This document shows, one piece after another, positions 35,934-45,708 of a stretch of DNA of 64,000 nt (position 1 is its first letter; every line of letters begins with the position of its first letter). The DNA comes from Limnobaculum parvum. Its GTDB lineage: Bacteria; Pseudomonadota; Gammaproteobacteria; Enterobacterales; Enterobacteriaceae. Both the position numbers and the translations under genes were made by a program. The stretch is taken from positions 3,725,001 to 3,789,000 of the forward strand of contig NZ_CP029185.2 in assembly GCF_003096015.2 (NCBI RefSeq), in the 5' to 3' direction. The notes under the pieces are model-generated. The model was given only the letters and a program-made list of their open reading frames with translations, was not told where the DNA came from and did not search any database.

Positions 35934-37475
35934 TTACCAAGACTGGGTTGCCTTGAAATTATCGAGAATGGCTTTGAAGCCTGCCTCGATCTCATCATTG
36001 TAGCCACCGGTTTGGTTGATTTTCTGTAAAAGCTCAGCGTGGTCACGCTCGGCATAGGCTAATAAAGCCGTTTCAAAGCTACCAACCTTATCTAACGCAA
36101 CATCTTCCAGATAACCGCGTTCAGCTGCGAAAAGCACCAGAGACTGGTTAGCAACTGACATAGGATCATACTGTTTCTGTTTCAGTAATTCGGTAACTTT
36201 CTGACCGTGGCTCAGCTGTTTACGTGTTGCATCATCCAAATCAGAAGCAAACTGGGAGAATGCTGCCAGCTCACGATACTGTGCCAATGCGGTACGGATA
36301 CCACCGGACAGTTTCTTCATGATTTTAGTCTGTGCTGCACCACCAACCCGCGATACGGAAATACCTGGGTTAACCGCCGGGCGAATACCCGCGTTAAACA
36401 AGTTAGATTCCAAGAAGATCTGGCCATCGGTAATGGAGATTACGTTGGTCGGAACGAACGCAGAAACGTCACCCGCCTGAGTTTCGATGATCGGTAATGC
36501 GGTTAATGAACCGGTTTTACCTTTCACTTCACCTTTAGTAAAGGCTTCAACGTACTCTTCGTTAACGCGAGCAGCACGCTCAAGTAAACGGGAGTGGAGA
36601 TAGAATACGTCACCAGGGAACGCTTCACGACCCGGTGGACGACGTAGCAACAGAGAGATCTGACGATATGCAACAGCCTGCTTAGACAGGTCATCATAAA
36701 TAATCAGTGCATCTTCACCGCGATCGCGGAAATATTCACCCATTGCACATCCAGCATAAGGTGCCAAATATTGCAGTGCGGCAGATTCGGATGCAGAAGC
36801 AACCACAACGATAGTGTTGGCTAATGCATTATGCTCTTCTAACTTACGCACAACGTTGGCGATAGTTGAAGCTTTCTGGCCGATAGCCACATAAATACAT
36901 TTAATACCAGAATCACGCTGGTTGATGATGGCATCGATCGCCAGAGCCGTTTTACCAGTCTGACGGTCACCGATAATCAGCTCACGCTGACCACGGCCGA
37001 TTGGAATCATGGAATCAACAGACTTATAACCAGTCTGTACTGGCTGGTCTACCGATTGACGTTCGATAACGCCTGGAGCGATAGCTTCAACAGCAGAGAA
37101 ACCATCATTCTCAACCGGGCCTTTACCGTCAATTGGCGCACCCAGCGTGTTAACAACACGACCAAGCAGGCCACGACCGACCGGAACCTCAAGAATACGA
37201 CCTGTACACTTAACTTTCATGCCTTCGGCAAGGTCAGTGTATGGCCCCATAACTACCGCACCAACGGAGTCACGCTCAAGGTTAAGTGCAATCGCATAGC
37301 GGCTACCCGGCAGTGCGATCATCTCACCCTGCATAACATCGGCTAAACCGTGAATACGGATAATTCCGTCACTGACGGAAACAATAGTACCTTCGTTGTG
37401 AGCTTCACTCACAACATTGAACTGAGCAATGCGTTGCTTGATCAGTTCGCTGATTTCTGTGGAATTCAGTTGCAT
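35934..37475 (-). CDS. atpA: ATP synthase F1 subunit alpha
   Basis: 513-aa non-catalytic nucleotide-binding subunit. P-loop GDRQTGKT at residues 169-176; arginine finger region GGAAQTKIMKKLSGG and PAVNPGISVSRVGGAAQ match E. coli. N-terminal MQLNSTEISELIKQRIAQFN binds delta. Length equals E. coli AtpA. 12 nt after atpH. Confidence 0.97.
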   Translation of the reverse strand: MQLNSTEISELIKQRIAQFNVVSEAHNEGTIVSVSDGIIRIHGLADVMQGEMIALPGSRYAIALNLERDSVGAVVMGPYTDLAEGMKVKCTGRILEVPVGRGLLGRVVNTLGAPIDGKGPVENDGFSAVEAIAPGVIERQSVDQPVQTGYKSVDSMIPIGRGQRELIIGDRQTGKTALAIDAIINQRDSGIKCIYVAIGQKASTIANVVRKLEEHNALANTIVVVASASESAALQYLAPYAGCAMGEYFRDRGEDALIIYDDLSKQAVAYRQISLLLRRPPGREAFPGDVFYLHSRLLERAARVNEEYVEAFTKGEVKGKTGSLTALPIIETQAGDVSAFVPTNVISITDGQIFLESNLFNAGIRPAVNPGISVSRVGGAAQTKIMKKLSGGIRTALAQYRELAAFSQFASDLDDATRKQLSHGQKVTELLKQKQYDPMSVANQSLVLFAAERGYLEDVALDKVGSFETALLAYAERDHAELLQKINQTGGYNDEIEAGFKAILDNFKATQSW

Positions 37476-37487
37476 GCTCCAGTCCCC

Positions 37488-38021
37488 TTAAGACTGCAAG
37501 ACGTCTGTTAAACGTTCAAGACGACCACGTACACTGTCGTCTATCACCATGTCACCCGCACGGATGACAAAACCGGCTATAACAGACTTATCAATTTTGC
37601 AATTTAGCTTAACTTTGCGTGACAAACGTTTTTCCATCGCGGTGGCAATTTTTGCCAACTGGGCATCATTCAATGGAGCAGCGGCAGTAACATCCACTTC
37701 AATGGTTGACTCCTGCTCTGAACGCAATTGAATAAACTGTTCTAACACGTCAGGAAGCACGATTAAACGTCCATTTTCGGCCATGACCTTTATCAGGTTT
37801 TGACCACTTTCGTTGAGCTGTTCACCACAAATAGCAAGAAACGTGCTGGCTAAATGTTCCGGTGCCATCGCTCCGGACAGCAAATCAGCAACTTGCTCAT
37901 TACGGCTAACTTCAGCAGCAAACGTCAGCATTTGTTGCCAGTTATCCAGGTCTTTCTGCTCAACGGCAAAGTCAAAAGCTGCTTTGGCGTAGGGGCGAGC
38001 TACAGTAATAAATTCAGACAT
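37488..38021 (-). CDS. atpH: ATP synthase F1 subunit delta
   Basis: 177-aa stator subunit joining F1 to the b-subunit dimer. N-terminal helical bundle (TVARPYAKAAFDFAVEQKDL) and the family signature near the C terminus (LNCKIDKSVIAGFVIRAGDM, then VIDDSVRGRLERLTDVL). Length equals E. coli. 14 nt after atpF. Confidence 0.96.
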   Translation of the reverse strand: MSEFITVARPYAKAAFDFAVEQKDLDNWQQMLTFAAEVSRNEQVADLLSGAMAPEHLASTFLAICGEQLNESGQNLIKVMAENGRLIVLPDVLEQFIQLRSEQESTIEVDVTAAAPLNDAQLAKIATAMEKRLSRKVKLNCKIDKSVIAGFVIRAGDMVIDDSVRGRLERLTDVLQS

Positions 38022-38035
38022 CTGCCCCTCCCTCC

Positions 38036-38506
38036 TTACAGTTCAGCGACCAGTTTATCAACGATGTCGCTATTAGCAGCTTCATCCACGGAACGTTCGA
38101 TAATTTTCTCAGCACCAGCAATCGCCAGCATAGCCACTTGCTTACGCAATTCTTCACGCGCTCGTTTGCGTTCTGCGTCTATTTCAGCCTGAGCCTGAGC
38201 AAGAATTCGAGAACGTTCTTGTTCAGCTTCAACTTTAGCTTCGTCGACTATTTGAGCCTTACGCTTATTTGCCTGCTCAATAATTACCTGAGCATCAGCT
38301 TTAGCTTGAGCTAACTGGTCGGTCACATTGGCTTGCGCTAAATCCAAATCTTTTTTAGCTCGTTCTGCAGAAGCTAAACCGTCAGCAATCTCTTTTTGAC
38401 GTTTTTCGATGGCAGAGATAATCGGCGGCCATACGAACCTCATGCAGAACCAGACAAACAGGACAAACGCTATCGCCTGGCCGAGGATTGTTGCATTAAT
38501 ATTCAC
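38036..38506 (-). CDS. atpF: ATP synthase Fo subunit b
   Basis: 156-aa stator subunit. One N-terminal membrane helix (ILGQAIAFVLFVWFCMRFVW), then a long charged helix rich in K, E, A and Q (residues about 30-140) that dimerises, ending at the delta-binding C terminus. Length equals E. coli. Between atpE and atpH. Confidence 0.97.
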   Translation of the reverse strand: MNINATILGQAIAFVLFVWFCMRFVWPPIISAIEKRQKEIADGLASAERAKKDLDLAQANVTDQLAQAKADAQVIIEQANKRKAQIVDEAKVEAEQERSRILAQAQAEIDAERKRAREELRKQVAMLAIAGAEKIIERSVDEAANSDIVDKLVAEL

Positions 38507-38559
38507 AGCACAATGCCTCTTGTTAATTTAACAGTTTGGTGTGGTTTCAATGTGTAATG

Positions 38560-38802
<243 letters not shown>

Positions 38803-38849
38803 GACAGTCTCCAGTTTATTTCAGTTAAAACTTAGCAGGGTTGTTAATA

Positions 38850-39668
38850 TTAATGTTCTTCAGAAGCCATCGACAGATAGACAATCGTCAGAACCATAAA
38901 GATAAAGGCCTGTAACGTAATGATCAGTATGTGGAATATTGCCCATGGGACATTAAGTAACCACTGTGACCACCAAGGAAGCAGACCAGCAATTAGGATG
39001 AAAATTAACTCACCCGCATACATGTTTCCGAACAGTCGCAGACCGAGGGAAACAGGTTTGGACAGCAAGCTAACGCCTTCCAAAATTAGGTTAACTGGAA
39101 TAAACGCCCAGTGATTGAACGGCTGCATGGTGAGTTCTTTAACAAAACCCGATACGCCTTTCATCTTAATGCTGTAGAACAGAATCAGAATGAATACGCC
39201 CAGCGCCATTGAGAGAGTAATGCTCACGTCCGCAGTTGGTACCACACGTAAAGCAGGTAAACCAAGAACGTGTTCTCCAAGATAAGGAAGTAAATCGATT
39301 GGCAGTAAATCCATGGTATTCATCAGGAAAACCCAGACGAATACGGTAAGTGCCAGTGGAGCAATCAGCTTACTTTTGCCCTGATACATGTCTTTAACCG
39401 TACCATTAACAAAATCAATAATCAGCTCAACCGCACACTGAAATTTACCCGGAACACCGCTGCTAGCCTTGACCGCAACGCGGCGGAAAATGAACAGAAA
39501 CAGTAAACCAAGAACAATGGAAAAAAACATCGAGTCGATGTTAATCGCCCAAAAACCAGGCTTATCACCGTGTTTAACGAGCTCCATAGTATGCAGATCC
39601 ATCTGAAGGTTGTTCAAATGGTGGCCGATATATTCCTGTGGAGTAGAGATTTCCCCTGATGCAGACAT
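38850..39668 (-). CDS. atpB: ATP synthase Fo subunit a
   Basis: 272-aa membrane subunit forming the proton half-channels. The essential arginine lies in SKPVSLGLRLFGNMYAGE; the channel helix ends GLLPWWSQWLLNVPWAIFHI. About five to six membrane helices. Start ATG 39668 (MSASGEISTPQEYIGHHLNN) has GAGAGG six bases upstream; a GTG four codons earlier overlaps that site and is rejected. 25 nt after atpI. Confidence 0.97.
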   Translation of the reverse strand: MSASGEISTPQEYIGHHLNNLQMDLHTMELVKHGDKPGFWAINIDSMFFSIVLGLLFLFIFRRVAVKASSGVPGKFQCAVELIIDFVNGTVKDMYQGKSKLIAPLALTVFVWVFLMNTMDLLPIDLLPYLGEHVLGLPALRVVPTADVSITLSMALGVFILILFYSIKMKGVSGFVKELTMQPFNHWAFIPVNLILEGVSLLSKPVSLGLRLFGNMYAGELIFILIAGLLPWWSQWLLNVPWAIFHILIITLQAFIFMVLTIVYLSMASEEH

Positions 39669-39693
39669 GATGCCTCTCACTCTTTATTATCAA

Positions 39694-40077
39694 TTAGTTA
39701 CGAAAAATATTTATTATAGCCGGCGCCACTACTTGTACTATTAATACAGCCAAATAAGTCACGCAAAGAGGCAAAAACTCTGCCTTAAACACAACCAACG
39801 CGATAACAAGCAGCGCAATGGTCAAAATAATTTTTACAATCTCACCGATAAAAAATGACCAGGCCAGTTTACCCTGAGCCCGATCGCTATCTTGATGTTG
39901 CCATGTTAACAGTAAAAACACCGCGTTAGGCAAACATCCAGATAAACCACCCAAAAAAGCAGAAATAGCCCATTTTTGGCTGCTAAGACAAAAAACCACG
40001 CTAAGTATAATAACAATGGCAAATTGTGCTAACAAAAGTCTGCGGGCTGTGACTAAATCATAAAGCGCTACAGACAT
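39694..40077 (-). CDS. atpI: ATP synthase assembly protein I
   Basis: 127-aa membrane protein with four hydrophobic helices (about residues 14-31, 37-55, 72-92, 98-120), opening the atp operon. AtpI helps c-ring assembly in some bacteria but is dispensable. The motif GGLSGCLPNAVFLLL is typical. Start ATG 40077 follows the AAAGAGAGTATAT region with a GAGAG ribosome site. Confidence 0.93.
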   Translation of the reverse strand: MSVALYDLVTARRLLLAQFAIVIILSVVFCLSSQKWAISAFLGGLSGCLPNAVFLLLTWQHQDSDRAQGKLAWSFFIGEIVKIILTIALLVIALVVFKAEFLPLCVTYLAVLIVQVVAPAIINIFRN

Positions 40078-40670
40078 GGCATATACTCTCTTTGAGCGTT
40101 AGCTTTCTTTCTACTGAAAAAGTAGAAACCGAGTAGCGTATAAAACTGTCTTTATCGACCAGAGTCAAGCCAGAAAAAACCTGTGAATTATACGAACAAG
40201 CGCGACTAATTCTATATTTAAGTAACAAAAAAGTGAACAAATGATTAAATTCCCAAATGTTCACTTTTTAGCATTTTTAATGAAAGTGCGGCCTATTATT
40301 ACTAATAATGTTAAATATGTTTTGATTAATTATCCTTTTGTGAAGCTAATCACATAAATAAATTTAGTTTACTAACTTAATTAAATATTACATATCTTAC
40401 TAATTATTATTGATTTTATATAAAATCAAAGGCCTGAAAGGATTCAACAAAAATTTAATGACGCTAATGGTCAAATCCGCTCTTTTTAGCTTTCAGTTAA
40501 CAAACACATTAGAGAAGTGGATAAGGTTTTGTAAAAAATACGTTAAAAAAAATCGTATTCAAACCTACCAATCGCTCAATTATGTAAATTTATTTTATCT
40601 TTTAAAATAAATCGGTAAGAGCACGTTTTACTCATTAAAAGCATAAATACCTAATTTGAGTGACTAACAT
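40078..40670. other. AT-rich region between rsmG and atpI
   Basis: 593 nt with no credible gene. It must contain the atp operon promoter(s). One clear structure is an inverted repeat of 12 bp (AAAAAGTGAACA 40228-40239, TGTTCACTTTTT 40258-40269) with an 18-nt spacer. A 66-codon plus-strand frame at 40410-40610 is low-complexity and has no ribosome site. Confidence 0.5.
40228..40269. promoter_or_regulatory. Perfect 12-bp inverted repeat upstream of atpI
   Basis: Arms AAAAAGTGAACA and TGTTCACTTTTT separated by 18 nt, about 150 nt before atpI. T-rich on both outer sides, so it may be a bidirectional terminator for rsmG-side transcription or a regulator site; no GC-rich core supports a strong terminator. 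Confidence 0.45.
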
Positions 40671-41288
40671 TTAGCCACTAATAATAACCAAATGACGTTC
40701 CCCATCCAGTTCAGGTACATCTAACGCAACGATTTCTTGCACATGGAAGCCCGCAGGTACCTGCGACAACTCTTCTTCAGAGATAATTCCTTTTAGTGCA
40801 TAAAATTTACCGTGCTCTTTCGATGGTAAATGGTGGCACCACTCCAGCATGTCCTGAAGTGAAGCAAAAGCCCGGCTGATAACCCCATCAAACCCTTCAG
40901 GTATGGAATACTCCTCCACACGGCTCTGAACGGGTGTAACGTTAGTAATATTCAATTCATGCATTACCTGGCGAATGAAGCGAATACGCTTACCTAAGCT
41001 ATCCAATAGCGTAAATTGAGCATCGGGGCGAACGATGGCCAATGGAATACCGGGCAAGCCAGGTCCGGTCCCCACATCAATAAAGCGCTCTCCCTGAAGA
41101 TGAGGATTAACTACGATACTATCCATGATATGGCGGATCAGCATTTGTTGAGGATCTCTGACTGAAGTGAGGTTGTAAGCCTTATTCCACTTATGCAATA
41201 AGGCCACATAGCCCAGAAGTTGATCTTTCTGAAGCTGGCTCAGTTCCATTCCTACTGCTTTAAGCAACTTATCAAATTGGTTTTGCAA
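40671..41288 (-). CDS. rsmG: 16S rRNA (guanine527-N7)-methyltransferase RsmG
   Basis: 205-aa SAM-dependent methyltransferase that modifies G527 of 16S rRNA. The SAM-binding motif is FIDVGTGPGLPGIPLAI (about residues 66-82); SRAFASL (about 135-141) is also typical. Adjacent to mnmG by nine bases, probably one transcript. Formerly gidB. Length is normal (E. coli 207). Confidence 0.96.
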   Translation of the reverse strand: MQNQFDKLLKAVGMELSQLQKDQLLGYVALLHKWNKAYNLTSVRDPQQMLIRHIMDSIVVNPHLQGERFIDVGTGPGLPGIPLAIVRPDAQFTLLDSLGKRIRFIRQVMHELNITNVTPVQSRVEEYSIPEGFDGVISRAFASLQDMLEWCHHLPSKEHGKFYALKGIISEEELSQVPAGFHVQEIVALDVPELDGERHLVIISG

Positions 41289-41297
41289 AACTTATCC

Positions 41298-43187
41298 TTA
41301 AGCGCTACGACGCAGCATGCCCTGTTTTTTTAGCCAAATCAGCAAAATAGAAATAGCCGCCGGTGTAATACCCGAAATACGAGATGCCTGACCAATAGAA
41401 ATCGGTTTGTGATCGTTAAGCTTAGCGCTCACTTCGTTAGACAGCCCTGAAACTTGACGATAGTCTAGATCTGGCGGCAGCATCGCATTTTCATTACGCA
41501 GGTGTTTTTCTATTTCTCCCTGCTGACGAGCAATATAACCCTCATACTTAACCTGAATTTCTACTTGCTCAGCGGCTTGTTCATCAGATAACCCCGGAGC
41601 AAACAGCGATAAAGTGGACAGGATTGCATAATCAACTTCAGGACGTTTCAACAGCTCTTCACCGGTGGCTTCTTTAGACAGCGGTGATTTCAGTAACGAA
41701 TTAATCTCTTCAACCCGATCCATATTTGGATGAACCAGAATGCCTCTCAAACGCTGACGTTCTTGTTCAATGCTTTCTTGCTTAGTAACGAAGTGTTCCC
41801 AACGTTGATCGTCAACCAGACCCATTTCCCGTCCGATTTCAGTTAAGCGTAGATCCGCATTGTCTTCACGCAGCATCAAGCGATATTCCGCCCGTGAGGT
41901 AAACATACGGTAAGGCTCTTTAGTACCCAGAGTACATAAATCGTCAACCAGAACGCCAATGTAAGCCTGATCGCGACGTGGTGACCATCCTTCTTTTTCA
42001 GCAGAGAAACGACCTGCATTAAGGCCTGCTAGCAGTCCTTGAGCCGCTGCTTCTTCATAACCGGTTGTGCCATTAATTTGGCCAGCAAAGAATAGACCTT
42101 GAATAAATTTACTTTCCAGCGTTGGTTTGAGATCTCGTGGATCGAAGAAATCATATTCGATGGCATAACCAGGACGAACGATCGTTGCGTTTTCCATACC
42201 CACCATGGATCGAACGATCTTCATTTGCACATCAAACGGTAAACTGGTGGAGATCCCGTTAGGGTAGACCTCATTGCTGGTTAAGCCTTCTGGTTCTAAG
42301 AAGATCTGATGCGCATTGCGATCGGCAAAACGCATTACTTTATCTTCGATAGAAGGACAGTAACGCGGCCCGATCCCTTCGATGATCCCGGTATACATTG
42401 GGCTACGATCCAGATTATTGCGGATCACATCATGAGTTTGTTCATTGGTATAGGTGATGTAACACGGGATCTGTGCTGGATGTTCACTGGTATTTCCCAT
42501 AAACGAAAATACCGGTAATGGGGTATCCCCATGCTGCTGTTGCAGAATATCAAAATTGATGGTTCTGGCATCAATTCTTGGCGGTGTACCGGTTTTTAAA
42601 CGACTTACCCGTAGAGGAAGTTCACGTAGGCGTTGAGATAAGCCAATGGAAGGAGGATCGCCTGCTCTGCCACCGCTGTAATTTTCAAGTCCAATATGAA
42701 TTTTGCCATCTAGGAAAGTTCCTACCGTCAGTACAACCGCTTTTGCTCTGAACTTTAAGCCCATCTTAGTCACTACACCGGTGACTTTATCGTTTTCAAC
42801 AATGAGATCTTCTGCTGGCTGTTGGAAGATCATCAGATTTGGCTGGTTTTCCAGTGCGGATCTTACGGCCTGTTTGTACAAAGCACGATCGGCCTGAGCC
42901 CGTGTTGCTCTTACTGCTGGGCCTTTACTGGCATTTAATATTCTGAATTGAATTCCTGCTTTATCAATAGCATGAGCCATTAATCCGCCTAAAGCATCCA
43001 CTTCTTTAACCAAATGACCTTTACCAATACCACCAATAGCTGGGTTACAGGACATCAACCCCAACGTATCGATGTTATGGGTTAATAAAAGTGTTTGTTG
43101 CCCCATACGAGCAGCAGCCATAGCGGCTTCAGTTCCGGCATGACCACCACCGATAACGATGACGTCAAAGGAATCTGGATAAAACAT
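41298..43187 (-). CDS. mnmG: tRNA uridine-5-carboxymethylaminomethyl modification enzyme MnmG
   Basis: 629-aa FAD enzyme that with MnmE makes cmnm5U34 in tRNA wobble positions. FAD-binding GGGHAGTEAAMAAARMG at about residues 13-29; family segments SCNPAIGGIGKGHLVKEVDALGG and GQINGTTGYEEAAAQGLLAG are intact. Formerly gidA; lies directly left of oriC and is transcribed away from it, as in E. coli. Length equals E. coli. Confidence 0.97.
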   Translation of the reverse strand: MFYPDSFDVIVIGGGHAGTEAAMAAARMGQQTLLLTHNIDTLGLMSCNPAIGGIGKGHLVKEVDALGGLMAHAIDKAGIQFRILNASKGPAVRATRAQADRALYKQAVRSALENQPNLMIFQQPAEDLIVENDKVTGVVTKMGLKFRAKAVVLTVGTFLDGKIHIGLENYSGGRAGDPPSIGLSQRLRELPLRVSRLKTGTPPRIDARTINFDILQQQHGDTPLPVFSFMGNTSEHPAQIPCYITYTNEQTHDVIRNNLDRSPMYTGIIEGIGPRYCPSIEDKVMRFADRNAHQIFLEPEGLTSNEVYPNGISTSLPFDVQMKIVRSMVGMENATIVRPGYAIEYDFFDPRDLKPTLESKFIQGLFFAGQINGTTGYEEAAAQGLLAGLNAGRFSAEKEGWSPRRDQAYIGVLVDDLCTLGTKEPYRMFTSRAEYRLMLREDNADLRLTEIGREMGLVDDQRWEHFVTKQESIEQERQRLRGILVHPNMDRVEEINSLLKSPLSKEATGEELLKRPEVDYAILSTLSLFAPGLSDEQAAEQVEIQVKYEGYIARQQGEIEKHLRNENAMLPPDLDYRQVSGLSNEVSAKLNDHKPISIGQASRISGITPAAISILLIWLKKQGMLRRSA

Positions 43188-43199
43188 GGTATTACACCT

Positions 43200-43545
43200 C
43201 GGGATGTTCGGACGATCGAATATAAATGATCTTGAGTCAGCGATTCTACTTGAGTTTAAAGCTTAGTCCAACTGGCTTGGATCTTGGTTAATTAAAGAAA
43301 GATCTTTTTATTTAGAGATCTTCTTATTAGATCTACTACTAGGATCCTCTACTGCTGTGGATAAGCAATATTTCATCTTTGGGATCAATTTATTGAACGG
43401 ATCCTTTCACTGTGGATGATCGGTGATCCTAAATAGTATAAGCTGAGCATAATAATGGTAGTTATCCACATGCATGACCTGCACTTTAAGTTGTTAGTTG
43501 GATAACTACAGGTTAACAGCTGCTTTTAACTATACTTATACACAA
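43200..43545. other. Chromosomal replication origin oriC
   Basis: The gap between mnmG and mioC carries a recognisable E. coli-type oriC. AT-rich 13-mers that begin with GATCT occur at 43280-43292, 43301-43313 (GATCTTTTTATTT) and 43317-43329. DnaA boxes: TGTGGATAA 43356-43364 (R1), TGTGGATGA 43411-43419, TTATCCACA 43462-43470 (R2 position), GTTGGATAA 43498-43506 (R3-like) and TTATACACA 43536-43544 (R4 position). I count 11 GATC sites between 43214 and 43428 for Dam/SeqA. The segment around GGTGATCCT-N-GTATAAGCTGAG resembles E. coli closely. Replication would start here and run both ways. Confidence 0.95.
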
Positions 43546-43560
43546 CTGACCGCGCATTAA

Positions 43561-44010
43561 TTAATCGTTTTTGATTAAATTAATCCAACTTTCGATCCAA
43601 ATCCCTGCTGGATCCTCAGGAATTTCATGTTCAGTGACGTCAATTTCCAGTCGATCGCCTATGCGTTTTGCTCCACGATCCTGCAAAATACGATCCGCAG
43701 TTTTAATTCCACCACAGAAAGTGTCATATTCTTTACTGCCTAAACCAATAGCGCCAAATCTGACTTGAGTAAGATCCGGTTTCTGTTGTTCTATTTGTTC
43801 AAATAATGGCTGTAGGTTATCGGGTAAGTCACCCGCGCCGTGGGTTGATGTCACTACCAACCAGATGCCTTCAGGCGTTAATTCATCCAGTTCAGCACCA
43901 TGCAGGACTTCTGTGATAAAACCTGCTTCAGTGAGTTTTTCTTCCAGATGCTCGGCAACATATTCAGCACTACCTAAAGTACTGCCGCTAATTAGCGTTA
44001 TATCAGGCAT
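43561..44010 (-). CDS. mioC: Flavodoxin-like protein MioC
   Basis: 149-aa FMN-binding flavodoxin-like protein. FMN loop ITLISGSTLGSAEYVAEHL at residues about 4-22, then VVTSTHGAGDLPDN and FGAIGLGSKEYDTFC. In E. coli it is linked to biotin synthase and cell division. Start ATG 44010 has AAGGA six bases upstream; ATG 44016 overlaps that site. Transcription enters oriC from the right, so its promoter (with a DnaA box) can influence initiation. Confidence 0.93.
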   Translation of the reverse strand: MPDITLISGSTLGSAEYVAEHLEEKLTEAGFITEVLHGAELDELTPEGIWLVVTSTHGAGDLPDNLQPLFEQIEQQKPDLTQVRFGAIGLGSKEYDTFCGGIKTADRILQDRGAKRIGDRLEIDVTEHEIPEDPAGIWIESWINLIKND

Positions 44011-44071
44011 ACCCATCCTTAATTATTCAGTTTTGTGCATATTGTACGCTGTGAAACAGCTGGGATCTACC

Positions 44072-44080
44072 TGTGGATAA
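44072..44080. promoter_or_regulatory. DnaA box in the mioC promoter region
   Basis: TGTGGATAA, a consensus DnaA box, 62 nt before the mioC start in the 92-nt gap to asnC. In E. coli a DnaA box at the mioC promoter represses mioC transcription into oriC; the same position here suggests conservation of that control. Confidence 0.8.
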
Positions 44081-44102
44081 TGTGGGTATAATAAAATAGT
44101 AA

Positions 44103-44564
44103 TTATGGTCTGATGGTCCTCATAATCGGGTTCTGAAGGGAGATGAGCGTTTCTGTAGATTGAATTTCATCAATGGTCTGGATCTTGTTGATAAGTACCT
44201 GCTGTAGCCCATCGATAGATTTGGTCATGACTTTAATAAAGATGCTGTAATGACCGGTGGTGTAGTAGGCTTCAACCACTTCTTCCAGGTTTTCAAGTTT
44301 GGTTAGGGCGGATGGATAATCTTTAGCACTTTTTAAAATAATACCGATAAAGCAACAAACATCATAACCCAGTTGCTTTGGACTGATTTCAACCTGAGTA
44401 CCTAAAATAATCCCAGCCTGTTTCATTTTTTCTACCCTTACGTGAATAGTTCCCGGACTGACATTAAAATTTTTTGCCAGCTCGGCATAAGGAACACGGG
44501 CATTTTTCATTAATTCGTTCAGTATGCTGCGGTCTAAATTATCGATCTGGTAATTATCGGTCAT
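44103..44564 (-). CDS. asnC: Transcriptional regulator AsnC (Lrp family)
   Basis: 153-aa regulator that activates asnA when asparagine is absent. N-terminal helix-turn-helix (NLDRSILNELMKNARVPYAE, FNVSPGTIHVRVEKMKQAG) and C-terminal RAM ligand-binding domain (residues about 70-140, YYTTGHYSIFIKVM). Nearly collinear with E. coli AsnC. Divergent from asnA with a 154-nt AT-rich gap. Confidence 0.96.
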   Translation of the reverse strand: MTDNYQIDNLDRSILNELMKNARVPYAELAKNFNVSPGTIHVRVEKMKQAGIILGTQVEISPKQLGYDVCCFIGIILKSAKDYPSALTKLENLEEVVEAYYTTGHYSIFIKVMTKSIDGLQQVLINKIQTIDEIQSTETLISLQNPIMRTIRP

Positions 44565-44718
44565 TTTAAGCCCTCTTTTTTGATGGATTGTTATTAAAAT
44601 AGCTATAAAAATGAATAATTGAAATCAGTATAGCTATATTTATTATTGAATATTGAATTTAGGTATGATTCTGTTGCTTAATACTCATCAACGACATCAC
44701 AGTATTGAGATAACCACA

Positions 44719-45708
44719 ATGAAAAAGTCCTTTATTCAAAAGCAACAACAAATCACGTTCGTTAAATCTTTCCTATCTCACCAGTTAGAGCAAAAGCTTG
44801 GTTTGGTTGAGATTCAGGCTCCGATATTAAGTCGCGTTGGTGATGGTACTCAGGATAATCTGTCAGGCTGCGAAAAAGCGGTTCAGGTAAAGGTGAAAGC
44901 AATTCCTGGTGCTACATTTGAAGTGGTTCACTCATTAGCAAAATGGAAGCGCCAAACGCTAGGACGTTTTGGTTTTGTTCCTGGTGAAGGCATTTATACC
45001 AATATGAAAGCCCTACGCCCTGATGAAGATCGCCTGAGTCCAATTCATTCTGTGTATGTGGATCAGTGGGATTGGGAATGCGTGATGTCTGATTCTGAGC
45101 GTAACACGGATTACCTGAAACAAACGGTTCGTTCTATTTATTCAGCGATCAAAGAAACAGAAGCCGCCGTCGCCAAGGAGTTTGGTTTTAAACCGTTCTT
45201 ACCGGCGGAAATTAAGTTTATTCACAGTGAAGAGCTGTTACAGCGCTATCCAGATCTGAATGCTAAAGGCCGTGAACGGGCGATTGCTAAAGAATTTGGG
45301 GCTGTTTTCTTGATTGGTATTGGTGGTAAGTTATCTCACGGTGAAGCACATGATATGCGTGCGCCAGATTATGATGACTGGACAACGCCGGGCGTAGATG
45401 GTGAAGGCCTGAATGGGGACATCTTAGTATGGAACCCTGTATTGGAAGATGCATTTGAGCTCTCTTCTATGGGGATCCGTGTTGATGCAGAAACGCTGAA
45501 GCGCCAGTTAGCGTTAACCAACGATGAAGGTCGTTTGGCACTGGAGTGGCATCAGGCGTTATTACGTGGAGAAATGCCGCAAACCATCGGTGGTGGTATT
45601 GGTCAATCTCGCGTGGTTATGCTGCTACTGCAACAAAAGCACATTGGGCAGGTACAGTGTGGCGTATGGAGCCCAGAATTACGTGAAAGCGTAGAGTGCA
45701 TGCTGTAA
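44719..45708 (+). CDS. asnA: Aspartate-ammonia ligase AsnA
   Basis: 329-aa ammonia-dependent asparagine synthetase (class II aminoacyl-tRNA synthetase-like fold). Conserved VGDGTQDNLSG, FEVVHSLAKWKRQTL, MKALRPDEDRLSPIHSVYVDQWDWE and GGGIGQSRVVMLLLQQKHIGQVQ. Start ATG 44719 (MKKSFIQKQQQITFVKSF) matches the family; a longer extension is not conserved. Controlled by AsnC. Its stop abuts the viaA stop with no spacer. Confidence 0.96.
   Translation: MKKSFIQKQQQITFVKSFLSHQLEQKLGLVEIQAPILSRVGDGTQDNLSGCEKAVQVKVKAIPGATFEVVHSLAKWKRQTLGRFGFVPGEGIYTNMKALRPDEDRLSPIHSVYVDQWDWECVMSDSERNTDYLKQTVRSIYSAIKETEAAVAKEFGFKPFLPAEIKFIHSEELLQRYPDLNAKGRERAIAKEFGAVFLIGIGGKLSHGEAHDMRAPDYDDWTTPGVDGEGLNGDILVWNPVLEDAFELSSMGIRVDAETLKRQLALTNDEGRLALEWHQALLRGEMPQTIGGGIGQSRVVMLLLQQKHIGQVQCGVWSPELRESVECML

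Noticed and set aside
40410..40610. 66-codon plus-strand frame upstream of atpI
   Set aside because: Low complexity, AT-driven amino acids, no ribosome site.
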